Below, in pieces: positions 27,603-36,833 of a stretch of DNA of 64,000 nt (its first letter is position 1; the number at the start of each line of letters is the position of its first letter). The position numbers and the translations under genes are program-made. The notes under the pieces were generated by a model that worked only from the letters and a program-made list of their open reading frames with translations, had not been told where the DNA came from and made no database searches. The DNA is from Parerythrobacter_A sp963838735 (GTDB taxonomy: Bacteria; Pseudomonadota; Alphaproteobacteria; Sphingomonadales; Sphingomonadaceae): positions 248,001 to 312,000 of the forward strand of contig CAWISG010000004.1 in assembly GCA_963838735.1 (NCBI GenBank), given 5' to 3'.

Positions 27603-29009
27603 ATGGAAGATCTGGAAGCGGTGAACCTGGCGGCGGACTGGGCGGATATCAGCCAGGGTCTGCGCAAGGATCTGGGCCACCAGCTGCACAGCCAGTGGAT
27701 CAAGCCGATCCAGGTCGGCGGATTCTCCCCCGATACCGGCACGCTCGACCTCTATCTGCCGACCGAATTCAGCGCGAGCTGGGTGCAGGACCGCTTTGCC
27801 GACCGGCTGTCGCTGGCGTGGAAGATCGCGCGCGGCGAAGTGCGCACCGTCAATATCCAGGTCCATCCCGGCCGCCGGCGCATGGCCGATATCGCCATCG
27901 ACAATCCCGGCACGGCGGCGGACAAGGGCGACACCAGCATGATCGCGGTCGGTTCCGCCGGATTGCCCGAAGCAGGCTTCGTCTCGTCCGTCGGCCTCGA
28001 CCCGTCGCTGACCTTTGCCTCTTTCGTGACCGGGGAGACCAATGTGCTTGGGCGCAACGCCGCCGAACGCATGGCGGCCAGCGAACCGCCGCAATTCTCG
28101 CCGCTCTATCTCAAGGCCGCGACCGGACAGGGCAAGACGCACCTGCTGCACGCGACCGGCCATGCCTATCTTGCCCGCCATCCGCGCGCGCGCATCTTCT
28201 ATTGCAGCGCCGAACGCTTCATGGTGGAATTCGTCCAGGCGCTGAAAGCCAACCAGATGATCGAATTCAAGGCGCGGCTCAGGAGTTTCGACCTGCTGCT
28301 GGTGGACGACATCCAGTTCATCATTGGCAAGGCGAGCGCGCAGGAGGAATTGCTCTACACGATCGATGCGCTGCTGGCCGAGGGCAAGCGGCTGGTCTTC
28401 GCCGCCGACCGCGCCCCGCAGGCGCTGGACGGCGTAGAGCCGCGCTTGCTCAGCCGCCTGTCGATGGGCCTGGTCGCCGATATCCAGCCCGCCGATATCG
28501 AGCTGCGCCGCAAAATTCTCGATTCGAAACTGACCCGTTTTGCGCCGTTGAACGTGCCCGACGACGTGATCGCCTTCCTTGCGCGCACCATCACCCGCAA
28601 TGTCCGCGAGCTGGTCGGCGGGCTGAACAAGCTGATCGCCTATGCCCAGCTGACCGGGCAGGACGTGTCGCTGGCATTGGCGGAAGACCAGCTGACCGAT
28701 ATTCTCAGCGCCAATCGCCGCCGCATCACCATCGACGAGATCCAGCGCACCGTGTGCCAGTTCTACCGCCTCGACCGGTCCGAAATGTCGTCCAAGCGGC
28801 GCGCCCGCGCCATCGTGCGGCCACGGCAGGTGGCGATGTATCTGGCGAAATGCCTGACCCCGCGCAGCTATCCCGAGATCGGGCGCAAGTTCGGCGGGCG
28901 CGACCATTCCACCGTGATCCACGCCGTGCGCCTGATCGAAGACCTGCGCACGCGCGATGCGGACATGGATGGCGACGTGCGCAGTCTGTTGCGCCAACTC
29001 GAAAGCTAG
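27603..29009 (+). CDS. dnaA: Chromosomal replication initiator protein DnaA
   Basis: 468 aa with ATG 27603 after CAGGGGGTGT. The N-terminal protein-contact domain covers about the first 90 residues. The AAA+ core has Walker A ATGQGKTHL (K178) and Walker B LLLVDDIQF. Domain IV ends with the DNA-binding signature GRDHSTVIHAVRLIE. It opens the origin in its ATP form. The placement after rpsT is typical for the group. The leader region is unusually rich in palindromes. Confidence 0.97.
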   Translation: MEDLEAVNLAADWADISQGLRKDLGHQLHSQWIKPIQVGGFSPDTGTLDLYLPTEFSASWVQDRFADRLSLAWKIARGEVRTVNIQVHPGRRRMADIAIDNPGTAADKGDTSMIAVGSAGLPEAGFVSSVGLDPSLTFASFVTGETNVLGRNAAERMAASEPPQFSPLYLKAATGQGKTHLLHATGHAYLARHPRARIFYCSAERFMVEFVQALKANQMIEFKARLRSFDLLLVDDIQFIIGKASAQEELLYTIDALLAEGKRLVFAADRAPQALDGVEPRLLSRLSMGLVADIQPADIELRRKILDSKLTRFAPLNVPDDVIAFLARTITRNVRELVGGLNKLIAYAQLTGQDVSLALAEDQLTDILSANRRRITIDEIQRTVCQFYRLDRSEMSSKRRARAIVRPRQVAMYLAKCLTPRSYPEIGRKFGGRDHSTVIHAVRLIEDLRTRDADMDGDVRSLLRQLES

Positions 29010-29052
29010 GCGTTCTCGACAGGCTATCCACGCCCTGCCAACAGGGCTCCCG

Positions 29053-29829
29053 ATGCCACTGTCACTCGACCGCCTCGACCGTTTTGCGCGCCATATCGTC
29101 CTGCCCGAAATCGGCGGTGCGGGGCAGGTGGCGCTGGCGGACGCGCATGTCGCGCTGGTCGGGCTGGGCGGCATTGGCTCGCCCGCTTTGCAATACCTTG
29201 CCGCCGCCGGAATCGGGCGGTTGACGCTGATCGACGACGATGTGGTGGAGGCCAGCAACCTGCAACGCCAGACCCTGTTCGCGCAACGCGATGTCGGCCA
29301 CGGCAAGGCGGTGGCAGCCCGGCGGTGGCTCGCCAATTTCGACGATGCGCTGCACGTGTCGATCAGCGATACGCGAATCGATGCCGCCAATGCGCGCGCC
29401 GCGCTGGGCGATGCGCAGCTGGTGCTCGACGGCACCGACAATTTTGCCACCCGCCTCGCCGTTTCGGACGCCTGCGTGGGGGCGGGCATCCCGCTGCTTT
29501 CGGCGGCGGTGGCGCGGTTCCAGGGTCAGGTCGGCGCGTTCGCCGGGCACCTGCCGGACCAGGCTTGCTACCGCTGCTTCGTGGGCGATGCGTTCGACGC
29601 CGACGATTGCGATAGCTGTGCGGAAGACGGGATGCTGGGCGCAATGGCCGGCTGGGTCGGCAGCTTCGCCGCGATGGAAGCGGTGCGGCTGCTGCTGGCG
29701 GGCAGCGCCGCGTTCGGCACGGAGCGTTGGGGCAAGCTACACGTGCTGGACGGCATGAAACCGGGGATGCGCACGCTGACAATTGCGAAGGATGTAAATT
29801 GCAAGGGTTGCGGGCAGCCGGGACGTTAA
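29053..29829 (+). CDS. HesA/MoeB/ThiF-family adenylyltransferase
   Basis: 258 aa from ATG 29053. The nucleotide-binding loop is LVGLGGIGSPALQYLAAAG, followed by the LIDDDVVEASNLQRQTLF segment with the conserved Asn/Arg/Gln, and DGTDNFATRLAVSDAC. Zinc-binding cysteines are CYRC in the middle and CKGC near the C-terminus. Enzymes of this type adenylate the C-terminus of a sulphur-carrier protein (MoaD or ThiS type). No partner gene lies nearby, so MoeB or ThiF cannot be chosen. It follows dnaA by 43 bases. Confidence 0.88.
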   Translation: MPLSLDRLDRFARHIVLPEIGGAGQVALADAHVALVGLGGIGSPALQYLAAAGIGRLTLIDDDVVEASNLQRQTLFAQRDVGHGKAVAARRWLANFDDALHVSISDTRIDAANARAALGDAQLVLDGTDNFATRLAVSDACVGAGIPLLSAAVARFQGQVGAFAGHLPDQACYRCFVGDAFDADDCDSCAEDGMLGAMAGWVGSFAAMEAVRLLLAGSAAFGTERWGKLHVLDGMKPGMRTLTIAKDVNCKGCGQPGR

Positions 29830-29874
29830 TGGTCCGGCTGTCGGCCGGTTGCTGTTAATGCACCTTCGGAAAGG

Positions 29875-30111
29875 CTACCCGTCATTACGCCAGCGCCATT
29901 CCTCGTCTGATCGTTTGTAGGCGATAAACACGACCAAAGGGGTTAAGATCGCAACGACAGCAAGAGAAGTTGGCTTGGAGAACAACACGGCCGAAAACAC
30001 GATCGCACCGGCGTAGAGGACCAGCATAAGCCATCCTTGCCAAGCAACCGGAAGCCCTACCCCGTAACCGTGGCGCTTGACGCGAAACCAGACGTTCTCA
30101 ATGCTGCGCAT
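29875..30111 (-). CDS. Hypothetical small membrane protein
   Basis: 78 aa from ATG 30111, preceded by GGAG at eight bases. Two hydrophobic segments are present (WLMLVLYAGAIVFSAVLF and LAVVAILTPLVVFIAYKR). It has a basic N-terminus (FRVKRHGYG) and a charged C-terminal tail DEEWRWRNDG. It resembles short uncharacterised inner-membrane proteins of the order; no motif of known function was found. An ATG at 30129 would add six residues without a better ribosome site. Confidence 0.6.
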   Translation of the reverse strand: MRSIENVWFRVKRHGYGVGLPVAWQGWLMLVLYAGAIVFSAVLFSKPTSLAVVAILTPLVVFIAYKRSDEEWRWRNDG

Positions 30112-30377
30112 CGTGTGATCTCCTGCCAATCAAGAAACAATAGCGTGAAGCGGCTTGCAGAGTCCGTCGTCGGTTTCCACCCGGCGGCAAACATTTTCCT
30201 ACACAGACAAAACCCGCTAGACCAGGTGCGCTCTTTCGCCTTGTCGATTTCGCGCGCGCGATTTGATCGGTTTCGCGAAAGCCTGCGTCGAAATGTTTTG
30301 TCCGTCACCTGACGTAAATGCGAGCTAGGTATCTGGGAATAATGAGGATTTTGTACAAAACCAAAAGTGACACGGTG

Positions 30378-31094
30378 TCACCTTTGTCCGGCATTCTCCA
30401 ACATCTCGTCCACCCATTCCGGCACCAGCGCACCTGCCCGACCCTGCCGCGTCTCGTCGAACAGGTGCGAGCCTTCGCTGCGTTCGAGGTTGAGTTCCAG
30501 CGTCCGCGCACCCGCTGCCTTTGCCTCCGCCACGAAGCCCGCCGCCGGATAGACCGCACCCGACGTGCCGATGGAGACGAACAGGTCGGCTTGTCCCAGC
30601 GCGGCGTAGATGCGATCCATGCCGTAGGGCATCTCGCCGAACCACACGATGTCGGGCCGCAGCGCCTGCGCGTCACACGCCGGACAGGGCGGGCCATCGC
30701 TCAGCTGGCCGGTCCAGCGATGGCGTTTTCCACAAGCCGTACACAGAACGCTCAACAGCTCGCCATGCATGTGCAGCACGCTGCTCGCTCCCCCCGAACC
30801 GATAGCGCGTTCGTGCAGGTCGTCGACATTCTGCGTCACCAGCAGCACCTCGCCCGTCCATTCACGACCTAGCCGCGCCAGCGCCATGTGCGCGGCATTG
30901 GGCTTTGCCGCCTGCACCGCCGCGCGTCGCGTATCGTAGAATCGCTGCATCAGCGCCGGGTCGCGGGCGAACCCCTCGGGCGTGGCGACATCCTCGATCC
31001 GGTGTTTCTCCCACAACCCGTCCGCCGCGCGGAACGTGGCAATGCCCGACTCGGCGGATACCCCCGCGCCGGTAAGGATGACGATGTTTTGCAT
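30378..31094 (-). CDS. cobB: NAD-dependent protein deacylase, sirtuin family
   Basis: 238 aa starting ATG 31094 with MQNIVILTGAGVSAESGIATFR, the sirtuin NAD-binding start. TQNVDDLHERAG-like and VLHMHGELLSVLC segments provide the catalytic His. The zinc ribbon is CTACGK...CPACDA, and RPDIVWFGEMPYGMD is typical of the bacterial class III (CobB) type, which also removes succinyl groups. It acts on protein lysines in the cytoplasm. It is divergent from dapB with a repeat-filled space between. Confidence 0.93.
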   Translation of the reverse strand: MQNIVILTGAGVSAESGIATFRAADGLWEKHRIEDVATPEGFARDPALMQRFYDTRRAAVQAAKPNAAHMALARLGREWTGEVLLVTQNVDDLHERAIGSGGASSVLHMHGELLSVLCTACGKRHRWTGQLSDGPPCPACDAQALRPDIVWFGEMPYGMDRIYAALGQADLFVSIGTSGAVYPAAGFVAEAKAAGARTLELNLERSEGSHLFDETRQGRAGALVPEWVDEMLENAGQR

Positions 31095-31113
31095 AGTGTT
31101 CGGTATGCCTAAC

Positions 31114-31206
31114 CTCCGCTCGTGCTGAGCTCGTCGAAGCATCGTACTTGCTTTGAAGCGTGCTAGAAGGAAAAACGGCCCTTCGACAAGCTCAGGGCGA
31201 ACGGAG
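31114..31206. repeat. Inverted repeat element between cobB and dapB
   Basis: CTCCGCTCGTGCTGAGCTCG at the left and, in the other orientation, GGCCCTTCGACAAGCTCAGG...CGAACGGAG at the right (31177-31206) share the framework CTCCG..TCG..CTGAGCT.GTCGAAG. The two arms fill nearly the whole space between the divergent cobB and dapB starts, and the right end supplies GGAG as a possible ribosome site for dapB. Confidence 0.7.
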
Positions 31207-31211
31207 TGAGA

Positions 31212-31931
31212 GTGGCACGTATCGGCATCATCGGGAGCGCGGGGCGCATGGGGCTGGCATTGCGCGGCGCGGTAGAGGATGCGGGCCATGTCGTGGCCGG
31301 CGGCGTCGACCATGGTGGCGATGTCGGGGAGTTGTCCGGACAAAGCGATGTGCTGGTGGATTTTTCCGCACCTGACGCTCTGGAAGCGACGCTTGCGGCG
31401 GCAGTTAATGCGAAGGTTCCGATGCTGGTCGGCACCACCGGCCTTACGGAACGGCACCACGCGGCGCTGGACGAGGCGGCGCGAACCATTGCGGTGTTGC
31501 AGACGGGCAATACCTCGCTGGGCGTCACGCTGCTGGCGCATCTTGTGCGGGAGGCGGCGGCGCGGCTCGGTTCCGCCTGGGACATCGAAATCCTCGACCT
31601 GCACCATCGCCGCAAGGTCGATGCGCCGTCGGGTACCGCGTTGCTGCTGGGCGAGGCGGCGGCGGCAGGGCGCGGCGTTGATCTCGCGAGGGTGCGGGCC
31701 GATGACAGCAACGGCGCGCGCGAACCGGGCGCGATCGGCTTCGCGGCAATGCGCGGCGGCACGATTGCTGGCGAGCACAGCGTGCTGTTCGCAGGCCAGG
31801 AGGAGCGGCTGACCCTGTCGCACAGCGCCGAGAACCGCAGCATCTTCGCCCGCGGTGCGATCCGCGCGGCGGCGTGGCTGACCGGGCAGCCCTCGGGCCG
31901 CTACACGATGGACGATGTTCTGGATCTGTAA
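31212..31931 (+). CDS. dapB: 4-hydroxy-tetrahydrodipicolinate reductase
   Basis: 239 aa from GTG 31212; a GTG at 31206 is the alternative. The 31212 choice puts GGAG (31203-31206) five bases upstream. ARIGIIGSAGRMGLAL binds the nicotinamide cofactor, and the family motif EILDLHHRRKVDAPSGTAL contains the catalytic His and Lys. It reduces the dipicolinate precursor in lysine/DAP synthesis. nth begins 17 bases after its stop, and dapE of the same pathway lies about 3 kb away on the other strand. Confidence 0.95.
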   Translation: MARIGIIGSAGRMGLALRGAVEDAGHVVAGGVDHGGDVGELSGQSDVLVDFSAPDALEATLAAAVNAKVPMLVGTTGLTERHHAALDEAARTIAVLQTGNTSLGVTLLAHLVREAAARLGSAWDIEILDLHHRRKVDAPSGTALLLGEAAAAGRGVDLARVRADDSNGAREPGAIGFAAMRGGTIAGEHSVLFAGQEERLTLSHSAENRSIFARGAIRAAAWLTGQPSGRYTMDDVLDL

Positions 31932-31948
31932 CGGATCACTTAGGGCGT

Positions 31949-32599
31949 ATGACCAAGGACCAGATCTTCGCGTTTTTCCGGCGCTTCGCGGAGGACAATC
32001 CGGAACCGGTAACCGAACTGGAATTCGGCAATGCCTACCAGCTGGTGGTGGCGGTCGCGTTGAGCGCGCAGGCGACAGACGTAGGGGTCAACAAGGCGAC
32101 GCGGGCGTTGTTTGCCAAGGTCGAGACGCCGCAGCAGATGCTCGATCTTGGGCACGACGCGCTGGTCGATCACATCAGGACCATCGGCCTGTTCAATTCA
32201 AAGGCGAAGAACGTGATGGCCTGCGCCTTATTGCTGGTGGACGAGTTCGGCGGGCAGGTGCCGGATAACCGCGACGATCTGGTGCGCCTGCCCGGCGTGG
32301 GGCGCAAGACGGCGAATGTGGTGTTGAACTGCTGGTTCGGGCAGGAAACCTTCGCGGTCGATACGCACATCCTACGCGTCGGCAACCGCACCGGGCTGGC
32401 CAAGGGCAAGACGCCTGATGCGGTGGAGGCCAAGCTGGACAAGCGCGTGCCGCGCCCCTTCCGCCTGCACGCCCACCACTGGCTGATCCTGCACGGGCGC
32501 TATGTGTGCAAGGCGCGCACGCCGGAATGCTGGAGCTGCCCGGTGGTCGATTTGTGCAGTTACCGAAGGAAGGTAATGGAGAAGCCGGCAGGGCGTTAG
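31949..32599 (+). CDS. nth: Endonuclease III
   Basis: 216 aa with ATG 31949 after TAGGGCGT. ALSAQATDVGVNKAT begins the helical domain. The helix-hairpin-helix LPGVGRKTANVVLN contains the catalytic Lys, and VDTHILRVGNR contains the catalytic Asp. The [4Fe-4S] cluster motif is C-x6-C-x2-C-x5-C in the segment CKARTPECWSCPVVDLC. It removes oxidised pyrimidines from DNA. Its 3' end overlaps the hypothetical minus-strand gene by four bases. Confidence 0.95.
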   Translation: MTKDQIFAFFRRFAEDNPEPVTELEFGNAYQLVVAVALSAQATDVGVNKATRALFAKVETPQQMLDLGHDALVDHIRTIGLFNSKAKNVMACALLLVDEFGGQVPDNRDDLVRLPGVGRKTANVVLNCWFGQETFAVDTHILRVGNRTGLAKGKTPDAVEAKLDKRVPRPFRLHAHHWLILHGRYVCKARTPECWSCPVVDLCSYRRKVMEKPAGR

Positions 32600-32907
32600 G
32601 GCTTTTCGCAGCCTCTGATTTCACGCCAATACTCTAGGGCGACGTCCTTATCGACCTCAATGGGGACAGAGCTTTGCGGATAAAGGCGATCAGCCCCGTC
32701 TTTGCGTGGGCCAGAAATCCAGAAGTGGTCGCCATTATCTTCGGCTATGTGATTGTATTTGTAGCCGCTTGCGACCTTGAGGAATGTCCGACCAGCATAA
32801 TGTACCGACCTTCCCGACTTTGAAAACGTGACGCGCCCAATACGAGCTGGTCTGTTCAAGCCCTCGGACTTGTCCTCGATATACATGATGCGGTTCTTAG
32901 CAGCCAT
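32596..32907 (-). CDS. Conserved hypothetical small protein
   Basis: 103 aa from ATG 32907 (a TTG at 32916 adds three residues). It has a strand-rich pattern with RVTFSKSGRSVHYAGRTFLK, HFWISGPRKDGADRLY, IEVDKDVALEYWREIRG. This matches a small widespread bacterial protein family of unknown function, sometimes mislabelled as a DXP synthase; no catalytic motif is seen. It begins six bases after the symporter stop, so it is probably co-transcribed with it. Confidence is for the gene, not a role. Confidence 0.7.
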   Translation of the reverse strand: MAAKNRIMYIEDKSEGLNRPARIGRVTFSKSGRSVHYAGRTFLKVASGYKYNHIAEDNGDHFWISGPRKDGADRLYPQSSVPIEVDKDVALEYWREIRGCEKP

Positions 32908-32912
32908 AGCAC

Positions 32913-34160
32913 TCAAACATCGTCCGCGCTTTTCAGCTCAACCTTGTCCAGCTCGCCCAGCATACTCGCCGTCGCCACAGTCACTGCCGCATCGCCCGTC
33001 ACATTCGTCGCAGTTCGCATCATGTCCATGATGCGGTCCACACCGGCGACGAAGGCAATGGTTTCCAGCGGCACGCCGACAGCGGTGAAGACCGCGCCCA
33101 TCATCACCAGCCCGCCGCCCGGAATGCCCGCCGCGCCGATGCTGCCGACGGTCGCCAGCAGCGCCACCATGAGGTAGTCCGCCACGCTCAGATCGACGCC
33201 GAAGATCTGCGCGCCGAACAGCGTCGCCAGCCCCAGATACATCGCGGTGCCGTCCATATTGATGGTCGAGCCCAGCGACACCACGAAGCTGCTGGTCGGC
33301 TTGCTGACGCCAAGGTTCCGCTGCGTGCAGCGCAGCGTCACGGGCAGCGTGGCCGACGAGCTGGCGGTGGAATAGGCGACCGCGATGGCGTCCACCATGC
33401 CGCGAAAGAACCCGACGACCGAAACCCGCGCCACGAAGGCCAGCACCGACACATACATCACGCCGATGATCAGCAGGCAGCCCGCATAATTCAGCGCCAC
33501 CAGCTTCGCCAGCGCCGCCACCGCGTCCAGCCCCAGCGTGCCGACCACCCACGCCATCAGCGCGAACACGCCGAACGGGGTCAGTTCCATGATGAGGATC
33601 GTGATCTTCTGGAAAATCAGCGCCCCGCCGTCGAACGCGCGCGCAATAGGGCCGACCGTCGCCATATCCTCGCGCTGCGCCACCAATATCCCGATGCCGA
33701 CCAGCAGCGAAAAGACGATTAGCGGCAGCACCTGCACATTCGCCATTACGCCCACCGGACTGACCGGAATCATGCTCCGCACCATCTCGCGCCATTCGAA
33801 GGCGCCGGGTTCGGGCACGTCGCCCATCTGGATGGCGGAGGTGTCGAGCCCGATGCCGGGCGCAAACACCGTGCCCAGGGCCAGCCCCAGCCATACCGCC
33901 ACCTGTCCGGTCAACAGGAACAGGCCCACGGCGCGCCACCCGACGCTGCCCAGCCGCCCGACATCGCCGATGGATGCGACGCCCGAAACAATGCTGAAGA
34001 AGATGAGCGGAACGATGAGCATCTTGATGAAATCGATGAACACATCGCCAACAATCTTGATGCTCTCCGCACCCGGACCCCAGATATAGCCGAGGATACC
34101 GCCAAGGATGAGGGCGACGATAACACGCTGCCACAGCGGAATGGCGAACCAGGCTTTCAT
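32913..34160 (-). CDS. Dicarboxylate/amino acid:cation symporter (DAACS family)
   Basis: 415 aa. The N-terminal helices include VIVALILGGILGYIWG and IDFIKMLIVPLIFFSIVSGV. The re-entrant serine-rich loop is AYSTASSSATLPVTLRC, and SLGSTINMDGTAMY is the sodium and substrate binding segment. GIPGGGLVMMGAVFTAVG closes the second hairpin. It belongs to the GltP/DctA group, importing C4-dicarboxylates or acidic amino acids with protons or sodium; the substrate cannot be chosen. It follows dapE by 91 bases, in which a small repeat lies. Confidence 0.9.
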   Translation of the reverse strand: MKAWFAIPLWQRVIVALILGGILGYIWGPGAESIKIVGDVFIDFIKMLIVPLIFFSIVSGVASIGDVGRLGSVGWRAVGLFLLTGQVAVWLGLALGTVFAPGIGLDTSAIQMGDVPEPGAFEWREMVRSMIPVSPVGVMANVQVLPLIVFSLLVGIGILVAQREDMATVGPIARAFDGGALIFQKITILIMELTPFGVFALMAWVVGTLGLDAVAALAKLVALNYAGCLLIIGVMYVSVLAFVARVSVVGFFRGMVDAIAVAYSTASSSATLPVTLRCTQRNLGVSKPTSSFVVSLGSTINMDGTAMYLGLATLFGAQIFGVDLSVADYLMVALLATVGSIGAAGIPGGGLVMMGAVFTAVGVPLETIAFVAGVDRIMDMMRTATNVTGDAAVTVATASMLGELDKVELKSADDV

Positions 34161-34177
34161 ATGTTCAATCCCCGTTC

Positions 34178-34240
34178 GTCATCGCGAGAGGCGAAGCCCT
34201 GAGGTATTCCGGAAGCTCCACGCGCTACGCTCGCAATGAT
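34178..34240. repeat. REP-like palindromic repeat between dapE and the symporter
   Basis: GTCATCGCGAG at the left and CTCGCAATGA at the right form a near-perfect inverted repeat around AGGCGAAGC...GCGCTACG. This arrangement is typical of dispersed intergenic repeats in Sphingomonadales. Confidence 0.65.
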
Positions 34241-34251
34241 GTAATGACAAA

Positions 34252-35388
34252 TCAATGCGCAAGAGCCGCCAGCGCGATGCGGCGATAAATGCGCGTCAGT
34301 GTGGCAAGGTCCGCCACCGCAACCGCCTCGTCCGTCTTGTGCATCGTCGCGTTGCACAGGCCGAATTCGATGACCGGGCACACGCTGCGCAGGAAACGGG
34401 CATCCGATGTGCCGCCGGTGGTGCTGGCTTCGGGCACGATGCCGGTTTCCGCCTCCACCGCATCGGCGATGATCTGCGAGAAAGCGCCAGGCGGGGTCAG
34501 GAACGGTTCTCCAGATACGATGGCGCGCGCTGTGCCGCCATGTTTGGTGGCGATTGCGGCAACGGTCTCGCTCAGCGACTGGCCCGAATGCAGGTCGTTG
34601 AAGCGGATGGACAGGCGCGCGCTGGCCTTGGCCGGAATGACATTATGCGCCGGATTGCCGACGGTGAGGTCGGTCAGTTCCAGATTGGACGGCTGGAACC
34701 AGTCCGTCCCTTTGTCGAGCACCAGCGCGTCCAGTTCGGCCAGGATCGCCACCAGCCTGGGCAGCGGGTTGTCGGCCAGATGCGGATAGGCGACATGGCC
34801 CTGCACGCCCTCGACTTCGATCCAGATATTGACCGAGCCGCGCCGCCCGATCTTCATCGTGTCGCCGAGCCTCTTCACCGATGTCGGTTCGCCCACGAGG
34901 CACAGGTCGGGCCGATGGCCTGCCTCGCGCATGAAGTCGATCAACGCGCGGGTGCCGTGCAACGCGGGGCCTTCCTCGTCGCCCGTAATGATGAAGCTGA
35001 TCGTGCCCGCGTCCTGCGGCACCTCGGCGACGGCGGCGACCATGCAGGCAATCGCGCCCTTCATGTCCACCGCACCGCGCCCGTAGAGCAGGCCGCCGCG
35101 CTCCTCCGGCGCAAAGGGTGCGCTGGTCCAGTCCGGCCCCGGCGGCACCACGTCGAGATGACCGGCAAAGGCGAGGTGGCGCGATCCTGGCGGACCGGGA
35201 CGGATGGCGAACAGGTTCTCGACCGGTGCCTCGTCGCTGCCCTTCGACCCCTCGCCACGCGTGAACCGCGTCACCGTAAAACCCAGCGGCACCAGCATCG
35301 CCTCCAGCGCATCGAACACCGCGCCCGTGGCGGGCGTCACACTGGGCGCGGCGATCAGCGTCCTGGCATAGGCGAGAGCTTCGCTCAT
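34252..35388 (-). CDS. dapE: Succinyl-diaminopimelate desuccinylase
   Basis: 378 aa with ATG 35388 overlapping the GST stop. The M20 zinc motifs are FAGHLDVVPPG (metal His and the nearby Asp), YGRGAVDMKGAIACM with the bridging Asp, and FIITGDEEGPALHGTR with the catalytic Glu pair. GRRGSVNIWIEVEGVQGHVAYPHLADNPL is the dimerisation domain segment, and HKTDEAV contributes the last metal His. It hydrolyses N-succinyl-LL-DAP for lysine and cell-wall DAP. Confidence 0.94.
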   Translation of the reverse strand: MSEALAYARTLIAAPSVTPATGAVFDALEAMLVPLGFTVTRFTRGEGSKGSDEAPVENLFAIRPGPPGSRHLAFAGHLDVVPPGPDWTSAPFAPEERGGLLYGRGAVDMKGAIACMVAAVAEVPQDAGTISFIITGDEEGPALHGTRALIDFMREAGHRPDLCLVGEPTSVKRLGDTMKIGRRGSVNIWIEVEGVQGHVAYPHLADNPLPRLVAILAELDALVLDKGTDWFQPSNLELTDLTVGNPAHNVIPAKASARLSIRFNDLHSGQSLSETVAAIATKHGGTARAIVSGEPFLTPPGAFSQIIADAVEAETGIVPEASTTGGTSDARFLRSVCPVIEFGLCNATMHKTDEAVAVADLATLTRIYRRIALAALAH

Positions 35389-36056
35389 TCCGCCTGCTCC
35401 GGCTGTTCGTACTGCTCGATAACCCATTCCTCGTCTTCCGCCGCCGCGACCCAGGTCTGTATCCAGTCATGTTCCCACACCGCATCCATATAGGCTTGCG
35501 CGAAGCCGGGCAGGGTGAAGCCGTAGGTACGGAAGCGGGAAACGACGGGAGCATAGACGATGTCCGCCGCGCCGAACGTGCCGAACAGGAATGGGCCGCT
35601 TTGCCCGAAGCGGGCGCGGGCTTCTGCCCATAGTTGCAGGATGCGCACGGTGTCGGCGCGCGTCGCTTCGGAAATGGTGGCATCGGGCACGCTGGCGCGG
35701 ATGTTCATCGGGCAATCGGTGCGCAGGGCGGCAAAGCTGGAGTGCATCTCCGCAACCATCGCCCGCGCCATGCCGCGCGCCGCATTATCCTTGGGCCAGA
35801 ACCGGTCGCGCCCGACCTTGTCGGCGAGGTATTCAAGGATGGCGAGGCTGTCCCACACCACCGCGTCGCCGTCCCACAGGATCGGCACCTTGCCGTGGCT
35901 GGGCTGCGTGCCTTCGGTTGCCTGCTTACTCGCTTCCCACTCCTTGCCGAACAGCGGCACCGTGATTTCCTCGAACGCGAGACCCGATTGCTTGGCCGCC
36001 AGCCAGCCGCGCAGGCTCCAGCTGGAATAGTTCTTGTTGCCGAGTATCAGCTTCAT
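35385..36056 (-). CDS. Glutathione S-transferase family protein
   Basis: 223 aa from ATG 36056, preceded by AGGGGCG. It opens MKLILGNKNYSSWSLRGWLA, where the first Ser of the SSWSLR motif is the likely thiol-activating residue. GKVPILWDGD contains the cis-Pro, and DSLAILEYLAD contacts glutathione. The helical C-terminal domain ends with an acidic tail. It overlaps dapE by four bases and follows engB. Substrate unknown. Confidence 0.85.
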   Translation of the reverse strand: MKLILGNKNYSSWSLRGWLAAKQSGLAFEEITVPLFGKEWEASKQATEGTQPSHGKVPILWDGDAVVWDSLAILEYLADKVGRDRFWPKDNAARGMARAMVAEMHSSFAALRTDCPMNIRASVPDATISEATRADTVRILQLWAEARARFGQSGPFLFGTFGAADIVYAPVVSRFRTYGFTLPGFAQAYMDAVWEHDWIQTWVAAAEDEEWVIEQYEQPEQAE

Positions 36057-36128
36057 GCAGCGCCCCTGTTGATCCATGCGCCGCCTAGATATTCACGTCT
36101 GCCCTGTCGAGCCTGAACGGCTACGGCG

Positions 36129-36833
36129 TCAGACCCCGGCGTCGGCCAGCACGGCAGCGCGCAATTCCGCGATCCCCATGCCTTTTTCGGCGCTGGTGAC
36201 ATGCATTTCGGGATAGGCAGCGGGATGCGTGCGCGCTTCCTCGGCGACCTTTTCCGCCACCGCGTCCAGCGCGCTGGCCTTGATCTTGTCCGCCTTGGTG
36301 AGGACGAGGCGATAGCTGACGGCGGTCTCGTCCAGCATCCGCATCATCTCGCGATCGACATCCTTCAGCCCGTGCCGTGCGTCGATCAGCACCAGCGTGC
36401 GATTGAGCGTTTGCCGCCCTTTCAGGAAGGTGCGGACCAGCTTCTTCCATTTCTCGACCACGGCAACCGGGGCCTTGGCGAAGCCGTAGCCGGGCATGTC
36501 GACCAACCGGAATTGCGTGGGTTCGCCCACTTCGAAGAAGTTGAGTTCCTGCGTGCGGCCGGGCGTTACCGAGGCTCGCGCAATGCTCTTGCGCCCGGTC
36601 AGCGCATTGAGGAGCGAGGATTTGCCGACATTGCTGCGGCCCGCAAAGGCGATTTCGGGTACGGTGGCATCGGGCAGGAATTTCAGCTGCGGCGCGGATA
36701 GCAGGAATTCGACCCGGCCCGAAAACAGCTTCTCGGCACGGCGGGCAAGTTTCGCCCGTTCGCGTTCCGCCTCGGCTTCGTCCTGGTCAAGGTCGGGGTT
36801 CGGATCAAGGTCGGGGTCCAGATCGGGCGTCAC
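36129..36833 (-). CDS. engB: Ribosome biogenesis GTPase EngB (YihA/YsxC)
   Basis: 234 aa starting with GTG at 36833, overlapping the yidC stop by four bases. After an acidic N-terminal extension (repeats of DLDP), the G domain has G1 FAGRSNVGKSSLL, G2 near SVTPGRTQELNFF, G3 VDMPGYGFA, G4 LTKADKI and G5 TSAEKG. It is the small GTPase needed for 50S assembly. The acidic extension is longer than usual. Confidence 0.94.
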   Translation of the reverse strand: MTPDLDPDLDPNPDLDQDEAEAERERAKLARRAEKLFSGRVEFLLSAPQLKFLPDATVPEIAFAGRSNVGKSSLLNALTGRKSIARASVTPGRTQELNFFEVGEPTQFRLVDMPGYGFAKAPVAVVEKWKKLVRTFLKGRQTLNRTLVLIDARHGLKDVDREMMRMLDETAVSYRLVLTKADKIKASALDAVAEKVAEEARTHPAAYPEMHVTSAEKGMGIAELRAAVLADAGV

